This document shows positions 1 to 7,531 of a DNA stretch of 23,979 nt, piece by piece. Both the position numbers and the translations under genes were made by a program. Source of the DNA: JALZDI01 sp035557095 (GTDB lineage Bacteria > Actinomycetota > Actinomycetes > Propionibacteriales > Nocardioidaceae). The first letter of the stretch is position 1, and each line of letters starts with the position of its first letter. The stretch spans positions 1 through 23,979 of the forward strand of contig DATMEB010000183.1 of NCBI GenBank assembly GCA_035557095.1, written 5' to 3'. The notes under the pieces are model-generated. The model saw only the letters and a list, made by a program, of their open reading frames with translations. It did no database searches and was not told where the DNA came from.

Positions 1-411
1 GGCCACCGTGGCGATCGCGCCGTCGCCCGCGCCGGTGTAGCTCGAGGGCACACCGTCGTGGCCCTCCCGGGCGCCGCCCAGGATGTAGTCGTAGGTGCGG
101 ACCTCGTAGCCGGCAATGCCGTCTTCGCCGTCGACCCCGTCAGCGCCGTCCTCACCGTCGGCGCCGGGCTTGCCGCCCTTGGCGATCTGCGCGGCCAGCC
201 CGTCGGTCAGGTAGCGCGGGCCGACGGTGTTGTCCTTGAGCTCCGAGGCGCCGACCGAGTCGCGGCCGAGGTCCACCTGCTGGATCGAGTTGTTGCGGAT
301 GTCGTCGGAGTCGATCATCGCAGCGGCGGTGGCGCCCCCAGCGCCGAGACCGACGACGGTCAGCGCGCCGATCGAGACCGCTGCGACCCGAGAACGAAGA
401 GTCTTGTGCAT
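1..411 (-). CDS. Secreted protein with collagen-like triplets, partial (C-terminus beyond the window)
   Basis: Reading leftwards from ATG at 411, 137 codons stay open to the window edge. The N-terminus is MHKTLRSRVAAVSIGAL, a basic start followed by a hydrophobic stretch ending near ATAAA, which is a good signal peptide. Then comes a segment of the style DSDDIRNNSIQQVDLGRDSV, familiar from exported actinobacterial proteins with repeated 'N/D-S-I/V' units. From about residue 83 there is a run of Gly-Ala/Glu/Val-Asp triplets (GADGEDGADGVDGEDGIAG), a short acidic collagen-like tract. A purine-rich AGGGGG lies about 10 nt before the ATG. The function is unknown; it is probably a cell-surface or secreted structural protein. 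It is divergent from the methyltransferase gene at 657. Confidence 0.8.
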   Translation of the reverse strand, partial: MHKTLRSRVAAVSIGALTVVGLGAGGATAAAMIDSDDIRNNSIQQVDLGRDSVGASELKDNTVGPRYLTDGLAAQIAKGGKPGADGEDGADGVDGEDGIAGYEVRTYDYILGGAREGHDGVPSSYTGAGDGAIATVA

Positions 412-458
412 TTGGTGAATGCCCCCTGTGTTAGGTGTCTGCCCTGTTGGGCGAGAGA

Positions 459-495
459 AAAGTAGCCGGGTCCGACACGTTCGCGCGGGCGAACG
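459..495 (-). promoter_or_regulatory. Candidate promoter with palindromic operator for the collagen-like protein gene
   Basis: On the minus strand TACTTT (464-459) fits an actinobacterial -10 box. A perfect 7-bp inverted repeat, CGTTCGC-GCGG-GCGAACG (478-495), lies 13 bp upstream, where a -35 box or operator would sit. There is no convincing TTGACA. The positions fit a repressor site overlapping the promoter, but this is inferred from spacing only. Confidence 0.3.
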
Positions 496-642
496 AAGTA
501 CCTCGCGAAGTGACCTGCAGCACACGGGCAAGACCGGTGCCTTCGTCGCCGTGTGGAGGGCGTCAACGTCCTTCAGGCGGGCCCTCTGACAACGGGTGGT
601 TCGCTCCGCATTCCTGCGCGCGGGGGCATGAATCGCGGCCGA

Positions 643-656
643 TATAGTGCACCACC
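643..656 (+). promoter_or_regulatory. Candidate leaderless promoter (-10 TATAGT) for the TylF-like gene
   Basis: TATAGT at 643-648 is followed by 8 nt and then the ATG at 657. No Shine-Dalgarno sequence precedes the start. A -10 box this close to the ATG is the usual arrangement of leaderless actinobacterial transcripts. No clear -35 box is visible. Confidence 0.4.
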
Positions 657-1532
657 ATGCTGAAGCGTCGGCTCAACAAGGTCTTGGCCCAGGCGACGGG
701 CTACCACTTCGCGCGGGTGCGCAAGGGTGGACAGACCGCCGCCCAGACCGCGGCCGCGCCGGCTGCCTCGCGAACACGGCCACGCGGTGGTCGCAAGGGC
801 GGCAAATCACGGAGCCGGTCCTCCGCGCGGCGGCGAAAGACGACGGTGCTGCCGGCGCACTACGACGCGGCAGCCACCACCGTGATCGAGCGGGTCGGCG
901 CGCGGACGATGACGCAACCGGAGAAGCTCTTCGGGCTCATCCTCGCCACGCGCTACATCGTCAGGCACCAGATCCCCGGCGACATCGTCGAGTGCGGCGT
1001 GTGGCGCGGCGGCAGCATGCAGGCTGCAGCACTCACCCTGCTGGACTCCGGCGAGGTCACCCGGGACCTGCACCTCTACGACACCTTCGAAGGCATGACT
1101 CCACCCGATGAGGTGGACCGGCGACGCGACGGCACGCCCGCAGCGGATCTGCTGGCGTCGAGCAACCGGGACAGCCGAGTGTGGGGCGTGGCAACGCTCG
1201 AGGACGTCCAGGCGGGGATGGCCGAGGTCGACTACCCGCCGGAACGGGTGCACTTCCATCCCGGCAAGGTCGAGGACACGATCCCGGGTGAGGCTCCCGA
1301 GTCCGTCGCGATCCTGCGCCTCGACACGGACTGGTACGCCTCCACGGCGCACGAGCTGGAGCACCTCTACGATCGGCTGTCCCCCGGCGGGGTACTCATC
1401 ATCGATGACTACAGCTACTGGGAGGGCTCCCGCCGCGCAACGGACGAGTTCTTGGCAAAATCCGGAGCGCCCTTGCTCCTCGCCCCGATCGCAGACGGCA
1501 TGATCGCCGTCAAGCCAGGGCTCCAGGCGTGA
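657..1532 (+). CDS. TylF/MycF-family SAM-dependent O-methyltransferase
   Basis: This 291-aa protein matches the TylF (macrocin O-methyltransferase) family, Mg2+-dependent SAM enzymes that methylate sugar hydroxyls. The SAM-binding motif is DIVECGVWRGGS (residues 109-120). It is followed by LYDTFEGM (140-147). LRLDTDWYAST (220-230) and IIDDYSYW (248-255) carry the aspartates that bind metal in the family. Residues 1-65 are not part of the fold: a short basic helix (MLKRRLNKVLAQATGY) and then a low-complexity Arg/Lys/Ala/Ser stretch. The ATG is close behind a TATAGT box and has no SD, which suggests leaderless expression. It opens the glycan locus, so a role in O-methylating a surface-glycan sugar is a reasonable inference. 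The acceptor cannot be read from the sequence. Confidence 0.85.
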   Translation: MLKRRLNKVLAQATGYHFARVRKGGQTAAQTAAAPAASRTRPRGGRKGGKSRSRSSARRRKTTVLPAHYDAAATTVIERVGARTMTQPEKLFGLILATRYIVRHQIPGDIVECGVWRGGSMQAAALTLLDSGEVTRDLHLYDTFEGMTPPDEVDRRRDGTPAADLLASSNRDSRVWGVATLEDVQAGMAEVDYPPERVHFHPGKVEDTIPGEAPESVAILRLDTDWYASTAHELEHLYDRLSPGGVLIIDDYSYWEGSRRATDEFLAKSGAPLLLAPIADGMIAVKPGLQA

Positions 1533-1610
1533 CCATGGGCCTGCGAGCACCAGCGTCGTCTCCCGAGCGGAGGCGTGGCCGCCATCGACGCGAACAAGGG
1601 GGAAGGTGAC

Positions 1611-3479
1611 GTGGCAACACCCGCCCGGCTGCTGGCCCGCAAGCTTCGAGGCTTGCTACGCCGAGGTCGTGTGACCGTGCAGGGCGAGCTGGAACGCCTG
1701 GCCCCGAGCGACGAGGCACGCAGTCGACAGGCGGTCCCTCGGGAGGTGGCCGAGCAGAAGACCCACCTCGGCCCCATCATGGACGCGAACGTGGCCCGCG
1801 CGCAGGGGGCGATGCTCCCCGCCGGGCTCGACGACGACTACGACCTCGCCTACGAGCACTTCGACGTCATGAACTTCCTGTTGCAGGCGCGGCACCTGTT
1901 GGCCGACGACGTCGACCCGCTGAGGCACTTCCTCCGGCACGGCGCCAGGGCCGCGGCCAGCCCGGACATCAACTTCCACATGCGTTCCTACGTCTCGCGC
2001 TATCCGGAGAAGAAGGACGGGGTCGAGCAGAGCCCGTACCTGGAGTGGCTCAAGCGGGGTAAGGCGGCGGGCGAGATCGCCGACCCTGCCCCAGGGGTGC
2101 AGAAGATGGCCCCGTTCCTGGGGATGACCACGACCGAGCTGGTCGACCTGCTGGTCGAGACCCGTTCGGACCTCCAGGACCGGCTGCGCACCGGCACCCT
2201 CGGTGAGATGTTCGCCAAGGCGACGGAGGTCGAGCCGCTCATCGGGGGCGTCTGGACCGAGAGCACGCGGCCGATCATTCCGCCGCTGGCCTCGGTCAAC
2301 AGCGTCGACCAGATCGTCACGATGCATGCCTGTCAGCGAGCGGCCGGGTTCGCCCGGGCGCGCCTGGTGCTGGTGTGCACGGAGCCGCGCTGGGGAGGCG
2401 GCCGAAGGGTGGAGGGGCACATCACCCATGCCCTCACCGGGCACCTCGAACCGCACGACATCGTCGTGATCTACACCGACAAGAGCGGAACCGCGCCGCC
2501 CGGCCGCTTTCCGGCGGGCGTCCGTGAGGTCGACCTCGCTGCCGAGGTCGAGCAGATGGACCGCCAGGCCGCCCATCGGATGCTCGTCGAGCTGATCCGC
2601 TCGTTCCATGCCGATGCCGTGGTCAACATCAACTCCACGCTGCTCTACCAGGCCATGACGACGTACGGAAAGGCGCTGGCGGCCTCCGAGCGCCTCTTCC
2701 TGATGCTGTTCTGCAACGAGCAGCTCGACATGGGCAACTGGCTCGGCCTCCCGCTTCGCTACTTCTACCGTTGCTTCGACCTCGTCGAGGGCGTGATCAC
2801 CGATAGCGACTACCTCGCGAACTGGCTGCGCGAGCGACACCAGCTCGCGGGGGAGGAGGCGAGGCGCATCCACGTCTTCCGCGCCCCGGTGGATGCGCAG
2901 ATCCCCGTCGCCGCTGTTCCGACGTCGAGTCCGTCGCGGCAGCCGCAGGTCTTCTGGGCCGGCCGCTGGGACCGGCAGAAGCGCATCGACATCGCGTTCG
3001 CGGTGGCGCGGTGCATGCCGGACGTGCAGTTCCGGATGTGGGGCGAGTCGGTTCTCACCCCCGGGCACGTCGGCGAGGCGCCCGACAACGTCCGGCTGGA
3101 GGGGGCCTACGCGCACCTCTCCGATCTCGAGCTGTCCGACGCCGACGCGTGGCTCTACACGTCCGCCTGGGACGGTGCGCCGAGCCAGCTGCTCGAGGTC
3201 GGGATGACCGGAATCCCGATCGTCGGCAGTCTCGTCGGGGGCACCGGAGAGGTGCTCGGCGACGACGGCTCCTGGCCGGTGGCGGACTTCGAGAACCCCG
3301 ATGTATACGTGTCGGCTCTGCGCGATGTGCTGGCCGACCAGGAGAAGGCGCGCCATCGCGCGCGGGCGCTTCGTGAGCGACTGCTGCGTGAGCGCACCGA
3401 GGCCGCGTACGCCGACCATGCGGTCGACGTGCTGTTCGGCGGAGCGGACAACGAGCGCCGCGAGGAGGCCGCCGGATGA
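1611..3479 (+). CDS. 622-aa GT4-like glycosyltransferase, copy A
   Basis: The C-terminal half is a GT-B glycosyltransferase of the GT4 type. QVFWAGRWDRQKR (about residues 444-456) is the donor-site Arg/Lys region and PSQLLEVGMTGIPIVG (about 524-539) followed by GGTGE is the EX7E-like region. The N-terminal half has DYDLAYEHFDV, DPLRHFLRHG and YLEWLKRGKAAG, which resemble the short helical repeats ('FD..YYL..DP..HYL.HG') that precede some polysaccharide glycosyltransferases. I chose GTG 1611 over upstream in-frame ATG 1575 because GGAAGG lies just before it and because the resulting 622 aa equals exactly the length of its paralogue at 7532-9400. The stop overlaps the next gene by 4 nt (ATGA). 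Donor and acceptor are unknown; it probably extends a surface glycan. Confidence 0.82.
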   Translation: MATPARLLARKLRGLLRRGRVTVQGELERLAPSDEARSRQAVPREVAEQKTHLGPIMDANVARAQGAMLPAGLDDDYDLAYEHFDVMNFLLQARHLLADDVDPLRHFLRHGARAAASPDINFHMRSYVSRYPEKKDGVEQSPYLEWLKRGKAAGEIADPAPGVQKMAPFLGMTTTELVDLLVETRSDLQDRLRTGTLGEMFAKATEVEPLIGGVWTESTRPIIPPLASVNSVDQIVTMHACQRAAGFARARLVLVCTEPRWGGGRRVEGHITHALTGHLEPHDIVVIYTDKSGTAPPGRFPAGVREVDLAAEVEQMDRQAAHRMLVELIRSFHADAVVNINSTLLYQAMTTYGKALAASERLFLMLFCNEQLDMGNWLGLPLRYFYRCFDLVEGVITDSDYLANWLRERHQLAGEEARRIHVFRAPVDAQIPVAAVPTSSPSRQPQVFWAGRWDRQKRIDIAFAVARCMPDVQFRMWGESVLTPGHVGEAPDNVRLEGAYAHLSDLELSDADAWLYTSAWDGAPSQLLEVGMTGIPIVGSLVGGTGEVLGDDGSWPVADFENPDVYVSALRDVLADQEKARHRARALRERLLRERTEAAYADHAVDVLFGGADNERREEAAG

Positions 3480-4225
3480 GCACAGACCTCACCGTGATCG
3501 TGACCGCCCACGACGAGACCGCGGTCTGCGGGCCGACCATGCGCGCCGCCGACCTCGCGGTCGACGCCGCGCGTGCGCGCGGGTTCACCGTCCAGACCGT
3601 CATCGGGCTCGACGCACCGACGGAGGCCACCTCCGCGTACTTCCACCAGCCGCATTTCGACCACTGGGAGCGCCGGACCCTGCAGGAGTGCGAGCTCGGC
3701 CGGGTTCGCAACGCACTCGTCCCGGAGTGCGACGGACGCTACATCGCGTTCCTGGACGCCGACGACCTGTTCAGTGAGAACTGGCTGGCCGAGGGGGTCG
3801 CCGCGCTGGACGCGGCCGCGGAGCGCGGCGAGCGCGCCATCGCCCACCCCGAGCTCAACGTGGTCTTCGACGGGACCAAGACGATCTATCTCAACGTCGA
3901 CCAGAGCTCCCCGCTGTTCACGCCGCACTACCTCTACTTCCGCCACTACTACGACTCGTTGTGCATGGCGCCGCGTGAGGCACATCTGGAGATCCCGTAC
4001 GTGACCAGGGACGTCCCCAACGGCCTGTCCTACCAGGACTTCCAGTTCACCATCGAGAGCCTCGGGGAGGGCTGGCGGCACGTGGTGGTGAAGGACACGA
4101 TCATCTTCAAGCGCCGCCGCGACGTCTCGCTCGTCACCGAGAGCAACATCCGCAGGTCGCTCGTGCGGTCGCTGCCGGCGATGGCCATCGACCGCATCCG
4201 CGACCTGGGGTCGGCCCGCCGGTAG
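3476..4225 (+). CDS. GT2-like (GT-A) glycosyltransferase, copy A
   Basis: This 249-aa protein starts DLTVIVTAHDETAVCGPTM, the first beta strand of a GT-A fold. It carries the metal-binding DXD motif as FLDADDLFSENW (DADD at residues 94-97). It lacks the long C-terminal region of typical GT2 enzymes and ends soon after DTIIFKRRRD. It is translationally coupled to the preceding glycosyltransferase through an ATGA overlap, with GAGGAGG as SD. The copy at 9397-10170 is closely similar, including NWLA, SSPLFTPYFLY-like and VRSLP.MAIDRIRDL segments. It ends 6 bp from the convergent sulfotransferase gene, which leaves no room for a conventional terminator. The sugar specificity is not deducible. Confidence 0.82.
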   Translation: MSTDLTVIVTAHDETAVCGPTMRAADLAVDAARARGFTVQTVIGLDAPTEATSAYFHQPHFDHWERRTLQECELGRVRNALVPECDGRYIAFLDADDLFSENWLAEGVAALDAAAERGERAIAHPELNVVFDGTKTIYLNVDQSSPLFTPHYLYFRHYYDSLCMAPREAHLEIPYVTRDVPNGLSYQDFQFTIESLGEGWRHVVVKDTIIFKRRRDVSLVTESNIRRSLVRSLPAMAIDRIRDLGSARR

Positions 4226-4261
4226 CTCCCGTCAGCGGACCTTCGCCTCGCGCTCGGCCAG
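4225..4261. repeat. 37-bp direct repeat, copy 1 (end of sulfotransferase A)
   Basis: The sequence beginning GCTCCCGTCAGCGGACC is identical over 37 bp to 5320-5356. It covers the last codons and stop of the minus-strand sulfotransferase plus 7 bp beyond the stop, up to the last base of the convergent gene's TAG. It marks one end of a tandem duplication with a period of 1095 bp. Confidence 0.85.
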
Positions 4262-5311
4262 TGCGCGCAACGGGGCGTGCATGTGCTCCGGAACCTCCGC
4301 CAGCGTGAGGAAGTGGTCGAGCCTGGCTGGGTCGAGATGTTGCTCGGTGGTGGTGTTGCGGGTCTTGCGCGGAAGGAACAGCTGCCCGCTCGGGTCGCCG
4401 AGGAACTGACGCGCCACGCGCTGGTTGGACTTCTCCCACTGCGCCATGAACCCGTCCAGGAACGGGGTGGGCATGGTCAGGGTCGGCCCACTCGAGGCCT
4501 CGGCAAGCCGGGTGATCAACCGCCGGTTGTCGATCAGCCCGGCCGTGGCGTCCTCGTGCTCGACCCGGTAGAGGTTCAGCAGCCGGAGGAACTCCACGCT
4601 CTCGGCGTCGAGGCTCTCGTTGCGGCTCGAGACGGGTTCGAGGTCCACTGCCCGGGCGTCGATGCCCACGGCCTCGAGGAAGTCCTGGTAGATCGACCCG
4701 TCGACGAAGCTCTCGGACTCGAAGCGGCGTACGACGATGTCGGTCGGCTGCAGCAGCCGCTGCCAGGTGTGCAGCCGGGCGCCGTAGTCGTAGAGGCCGG
4801 ACATGTCCTCCTGTGCCCACTGGCTCAGTCGGAGGACCCAGCCGATCTTGACGCCCTGCTGGTACCGACTGACCATGTGGTCGTCCTGGCGACGCAGGTA
4901 GACGACGAGCCGCACACTCTGTGCCGTCCGGTCGGTGAACCTGCGCAGACGTCGCAGCGCGGGTCGCGATGACCCGAAGAGAACCTCGTCGGACAGCAGC
5001 ACACGGTAGATGCCGGAGCGCTCGATCTCCGACAGCAGCCGACGCCGGAAGGTCTTGCGGAACACCGCAGGGTCGGACTGCTTCTGCCGTCCCCACTCCG
5101 GGGCGATGTCAAGCTCCGCGTCGGTCTTGACGAAGAGTCCCAGCCGGGCGTGCCGGGCTCCGCCGGGAGTCTTGGGGTACAGGACGCCGAGCTGGGACAG
5201 CCGCTCCCGGTTGTTCTGCAGGAAGAACTGGACCGAGGAGGTGCCCGTCTTGCCCGTCCCGATGTGCAGGACAAGGTCCAGTGGCTGGCTCAGCGGTGAA
5301 CTGGTGGGCAA
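4232..5311 (-). CDS. PAPS-dependent sulfotransferase, tandem copy A
   Basis: This 359-aa protein has the 5'-phosphosulfate-binding loop LHIGTGKTGTSSVQ (residues 15-28) and a 3'-phosphate-binding segment VVYLRRQDDHMVSRY (136-150), the two PAPS-binding signatures of cytosolic-type sulfotransferases. The reaction would be transfer of a sulfuryl group from PAPS to a hydroxyl or amine. Given the neighbours, a glycan or sugar precursor is the likely acceptor. The TTG start at 5311 is preceded by GGGAG at 9 nt spacing and follows the stop of copy B by 15 nt, so the two copies are co-transcribed leftwards. The sequence is closely related to copy B throughout, for example FVDGSIYQDF, SRNESLDAE and the identical end AEREAKVR. 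An upstream ATG is absent, so TTG is the only plausible start. Confidence 0.82.
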   Translation of the reverse strand: MPTSSPLSQPLDLVLHIGTGKTGTSSVQFFLQNNRERLSQLGVLYPKTPGGARHARLGLFVKTDAELDIAPEWGRQKQSDPAVFRKTFRRRLLSEIERSGIYRVLLSDEVLFGSSRPALRRLRRFTDRTAQSVRLVVYLRRQDDHMVSRYQQGVKIGWVLRLSQWAQEDMSGLYDYGARLHTWQRLLQPTDIVVRRFESESFVDGSIYQDFLEAVGIDARAVDLEPVSSRNESLDAESVEFLRLLNLYRVEHEDATAGLIDNRRLITRLAEASSGPTLTMPTPFLDGFMAQWEKSNQRVARQFLGDPSGQLFLPRKTRNTTTEQHLDPARLDHFLTLAEVPEHMHAPLRALAEREAKVR

Positions 5312-5319
5312 GGGCGTCT

Positions 5320-5356
5320 GCTCCCGTCAGCGGACCTTCGCCTCGCGCTCGGCCAG
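5320..5356. repeat. 37-bp direct repeat, copy 2 (end of sulfotransferase B)
   Basis: Identical to 4225-4261. Here the flank beyond the stop codon (CTCCC on the plus strand, GGGAG on the minus strand) serves as the ribosome binding site of sulfotransferase A. The same pentamer beside copy 1 has no gene start behind it and looks like a leftover of the duplication. Confidence 0.85.
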
Positions 5357-6433
5357 CGTGCGCATCGGGGCGTGCATGTGCTCCGGGATCTCCGCAAGCT
5401 CGAGGAAGTGGTCGAGCCGGGCCGGATCGAGATGCTGTTCGGTCGTAGTGTTGCGGGTCTTCCGCGGCAGCCGGAACAGCTGCCCACTCTCGTCGCCCAG
5501 GAACTCGCGTGCCACTCCGCGGTTGGACTCCTCCCACTGGCCCATGAACTCGTCCAGGAACGGGTTGGGCAGGGTGAGGGTGGGACCGGTGGAGGCGTTG
5601 ACCAGCCGGATGACCACGGGCCGGTTGGCGTCGGCCAGCTGGGTCACCCCCTGGGTCTCCACCCGGTACATGTTGAAGATCCGCAGGAACTCCAGGGCCT
5701 CGGCGTCCAGGCTCTCGTTACGAGACTTGACCTGCTCCAGCTGGTCGGCGCGAGCATCGATGCCCACGGCGTCGAAGAAGTCCTGGTAGATCGACCCGTC
5801 GACGAAGTGGCCGGGCTCGAAGCGGCGGACGACGAACTCGGTGGGCTTCAGCAACCGCTGCCACGTACGCACCCGCCCGTAGTAGTTGTAGGTCTTGGAG
5901 AAGTCGAGCTGCTGCATCCGCTCAGCCAGCCGCCTGGTCTCACCGACCTTCACCACCTGCTGGTACCGGCTCACCAGATGGTCGTCCTGGCGGCGCAGGT
6001 AGACGACGATCCGGACACTGTCGGCGATGCGGCCGGTGAACCGGCTCAACCGTCGCAGCGCCTCCTGCGGGGAGCCGTAGAGGGCCTCGTCGGAGAACAG
6101 GACGCGGGACAGCCCGGACTCGCCGATCTCCCTGAACAGCCGGCGACGGAACGCCTTCCGGAACTCCGCCGGGGTGTCGAAGCGCTGCCGGCCCCAGCTG
6201 GGGATGTCCTGGAGCACGTCGTCGGGCTGGATGAAGAGGCCCAGGCGGGCGTGCCGGGTTCCCCCGGGCGTCTGGGGGTAGAGCAGGCCGAGGTCGGCCA
6301 GCCGGTCCCGGTTGCGATGCAGGAAGTACTGGATCGACGACGTTCCGGTCTTGCCCGAGCCGATGTGCAGCACAAGGTCCAGCGGACCGGTCGGTGGTGC
6401 GGCTGCAGGTGGCACGGGTTCGGCTTTCGTCAA
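5327..6433 (-). CDS. PAPS-dependent sulfotransferase, tandem copy B
   Basis: This 368-aa paralogue of the next gene on the minus strand has PAPS loop LHIGSGKTGTSSIQ (residues 22-35) and RIVVYLRRQDDHLVSRY near residue 145. It is 9 residues longer, mainly in a Pro/Ala-rich N-terminus. The open frame begins with TTG at 6433; in-frame GTG at 6415 is an alternative, and neither has a strong SD, so the start is uncertain by a few residues. It is the first gene of the leftward pair and is divergent from the epimerase gene, with 143 bp between them. The role is inferred as sulfation of a glycan or nucleotide-sugar-derived acceptor in the cytoplasm. Divergence from copy A suggests a different acceptor or position. 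Confidence 0.8.
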   Translation of the reverse strand: MTKAEPVPPAAAPPTGPLDLVLHIGSGKTGTSSIQYFLHRNRDRLADLGLLYPQTPGGTRHARLGLFIQPDDVLQDIPSWGRQRFDTPAEFRKAFRRRLFREIGESGLSRVLFSDEALYGSPQEALRRLSRFTGRIADSVRIVVYLRRQDDHLVSRYQQVVKVGETRRLAERMQQLDFSKTYNYYGRVRTWQRLLKPTEFVVRRFEPGHFVDGSIYQDFFDAVGIDARADQLEQVKSRNESLDAEALEFLRIFNMYRVETQGVTQLADANRPVVIRLVNASTGPTLTLPNPFLDEFMGQWEESNRGVAREFLGDESGQLFRLPRKTRNTTTEQHLDPARLDHFLELAEIPEHMHAPMRTLAEREAKVR

Positions 6434-6576
6434 CAGATGTACGAGCTGTGATCCGGGGCTCAGCCTCTCACGCCGGGCGTCGGCGGCCGGACACCCCGGT
6501 GGGACGGCGCTTCCAGGCCGGACGCGCCCGGAAGATATCGTAGGCGAGTTCCGCAGCCGAGATGGAGAAGCGAAAA

Positions 6577-7497
6577 ATGACGAATGTCCTGATCACCGGT
6601 GGCGCGGGTTTCATCGGCCGGCACCTGGCCGACTACCTCACCGGTCGAGGGGATGTCGCCGTCACCGTGATCGACAACGAGTCCCTCGGTGACCGCAAGC
6701 ATCTCGACCTCAGCAAGGTGCGGTTCATCCCCGGTGACCTGCGCAACCGCGACGAGCTGCGCTCGGCGGTGGAGGGCCAGGACGCCGTCGTGCACCTGGC
6801 GGCCGACACCCGGGTCATCGAGAGCATCGCCGATCCCGCACGCAACTTCGACTCCAACGTCGTCGGCAGCTTCAACCTCCTCCAGCTCTGTCGTGAGCTG
6901 GACGTCAACCGGGTCGTCGCCGCCTCGACCGGTGGCGCCATCCTGGGAGACGTCGAGCCACCGGTCCACGAGCAGATGGCGCCGCAGCCGACGTCGCCGT
7001 ACGGCGCGTCCAAGCTGATGCTCGAGGGCTACCTGAGCGCATTCTCGAGCTCGTACGGCATGAGCACCTGCGCGCTGCGTTTCTCCAACATCTACGGCCC
7101 GCGCTCGTTCCACAAGGGCTCGGTCGTCGCCCACTTCTACAAGCAGATCCTCGCCGAGGAGAAGCTGGTCGTGTACGGCGACGGCAGCCAGACCCGCGAC
7201 TACCTCTACGTCCGCGACCTGGTCGAAGGCATCTGGACCGCCGTGCAGAGTCCGGCCCAGGGTGCCTTCCAGCTGGGAAGCGGGATCCCGACCACCATCA
7301 ACCAGCTCCTGGCGCAGATGCGCACCGTGACCGGCCTCGACCTCGACGTCGTGTACCAGGACTTCCGTGCGGGGGAGGTGCGCGACACGTGGTGCCAGAT
7401 CGACAAGGCCCGGGAGGGTTTCGGGTTCGACCCGGCCACCGAGCTGGAGGACGGTCTGCGGCGCACCTGGGAGTGGTTCAGCGCCCAGCGCGGCTGA
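6577..7497 (+). CDS. NAD-dependent nucleotide-sugar epimerase/dehydratase (extended SDR)
   Basis: This 306-aa extended short-chain dehydrogenase has the NAD-binding motif ITGGAGFIG (residues 6-14), STGGAILG (117-124) and the catalytic YGASK with Tyr142 and Lys146. RFSNIYGPR and DGSQTRDYLYVRDL follow, all typical of the UDP-glucose 4-epimerase / dTDP-glucose 4,6-dehydratase-like group. It would supply a modified NDP-sugar to the glycosyltransferases downstream. I chose ATG 6577 over ATG 6562 because GGAGAAG (6564-6570) is a well-spaced SD for 6577 and because the family starts right at the first beta strand (MTNVLITGG). The gene is 34 bp ahead of the second 622-aa glycosyltransferase and probably in one transcript with it. 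The exact substrate cannot be assigned. Confidence 0.88.
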   Translation: MTNVLITGGAGFIGRHLADYLTGRGDVAVTVIDNESLGDRKHLDLSKVRFIPGDLRNRDELRSAVEGQDAVVHLAADTRVIESIADPARNFDSNVVGSFNLLQLCRELDVNRVVAASTGGAILGDVEPPVHEQMAPQPTSPYGASKLMLEGYLSAFSSSYGMSTCALRFSNIYGPRSFHKGSVVAHFYKQILAEEKLVVYGDGSQTRDYLYVRDLVEGIWTAVQSPAQGAFQLGSGIPTTINQLLAQMRTVTGLDLDVVYQDFRAGEVRDTWCQIDKAREGFGFDPATELEDGLRRTWEWFSAQRG

Positions 7498-7531
7498 CGA
7501 CGGACGTGAAGGCCAGCGAGAGAGATGACCA

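Noticed and set aside
1656..3419. 587-codon open frame on the minus strand
   Set aside because: It mirrors the 622-aa glycosyltransferase gene; the plus strand has clear GT motifs and a paralogue, the minus strand has neither.
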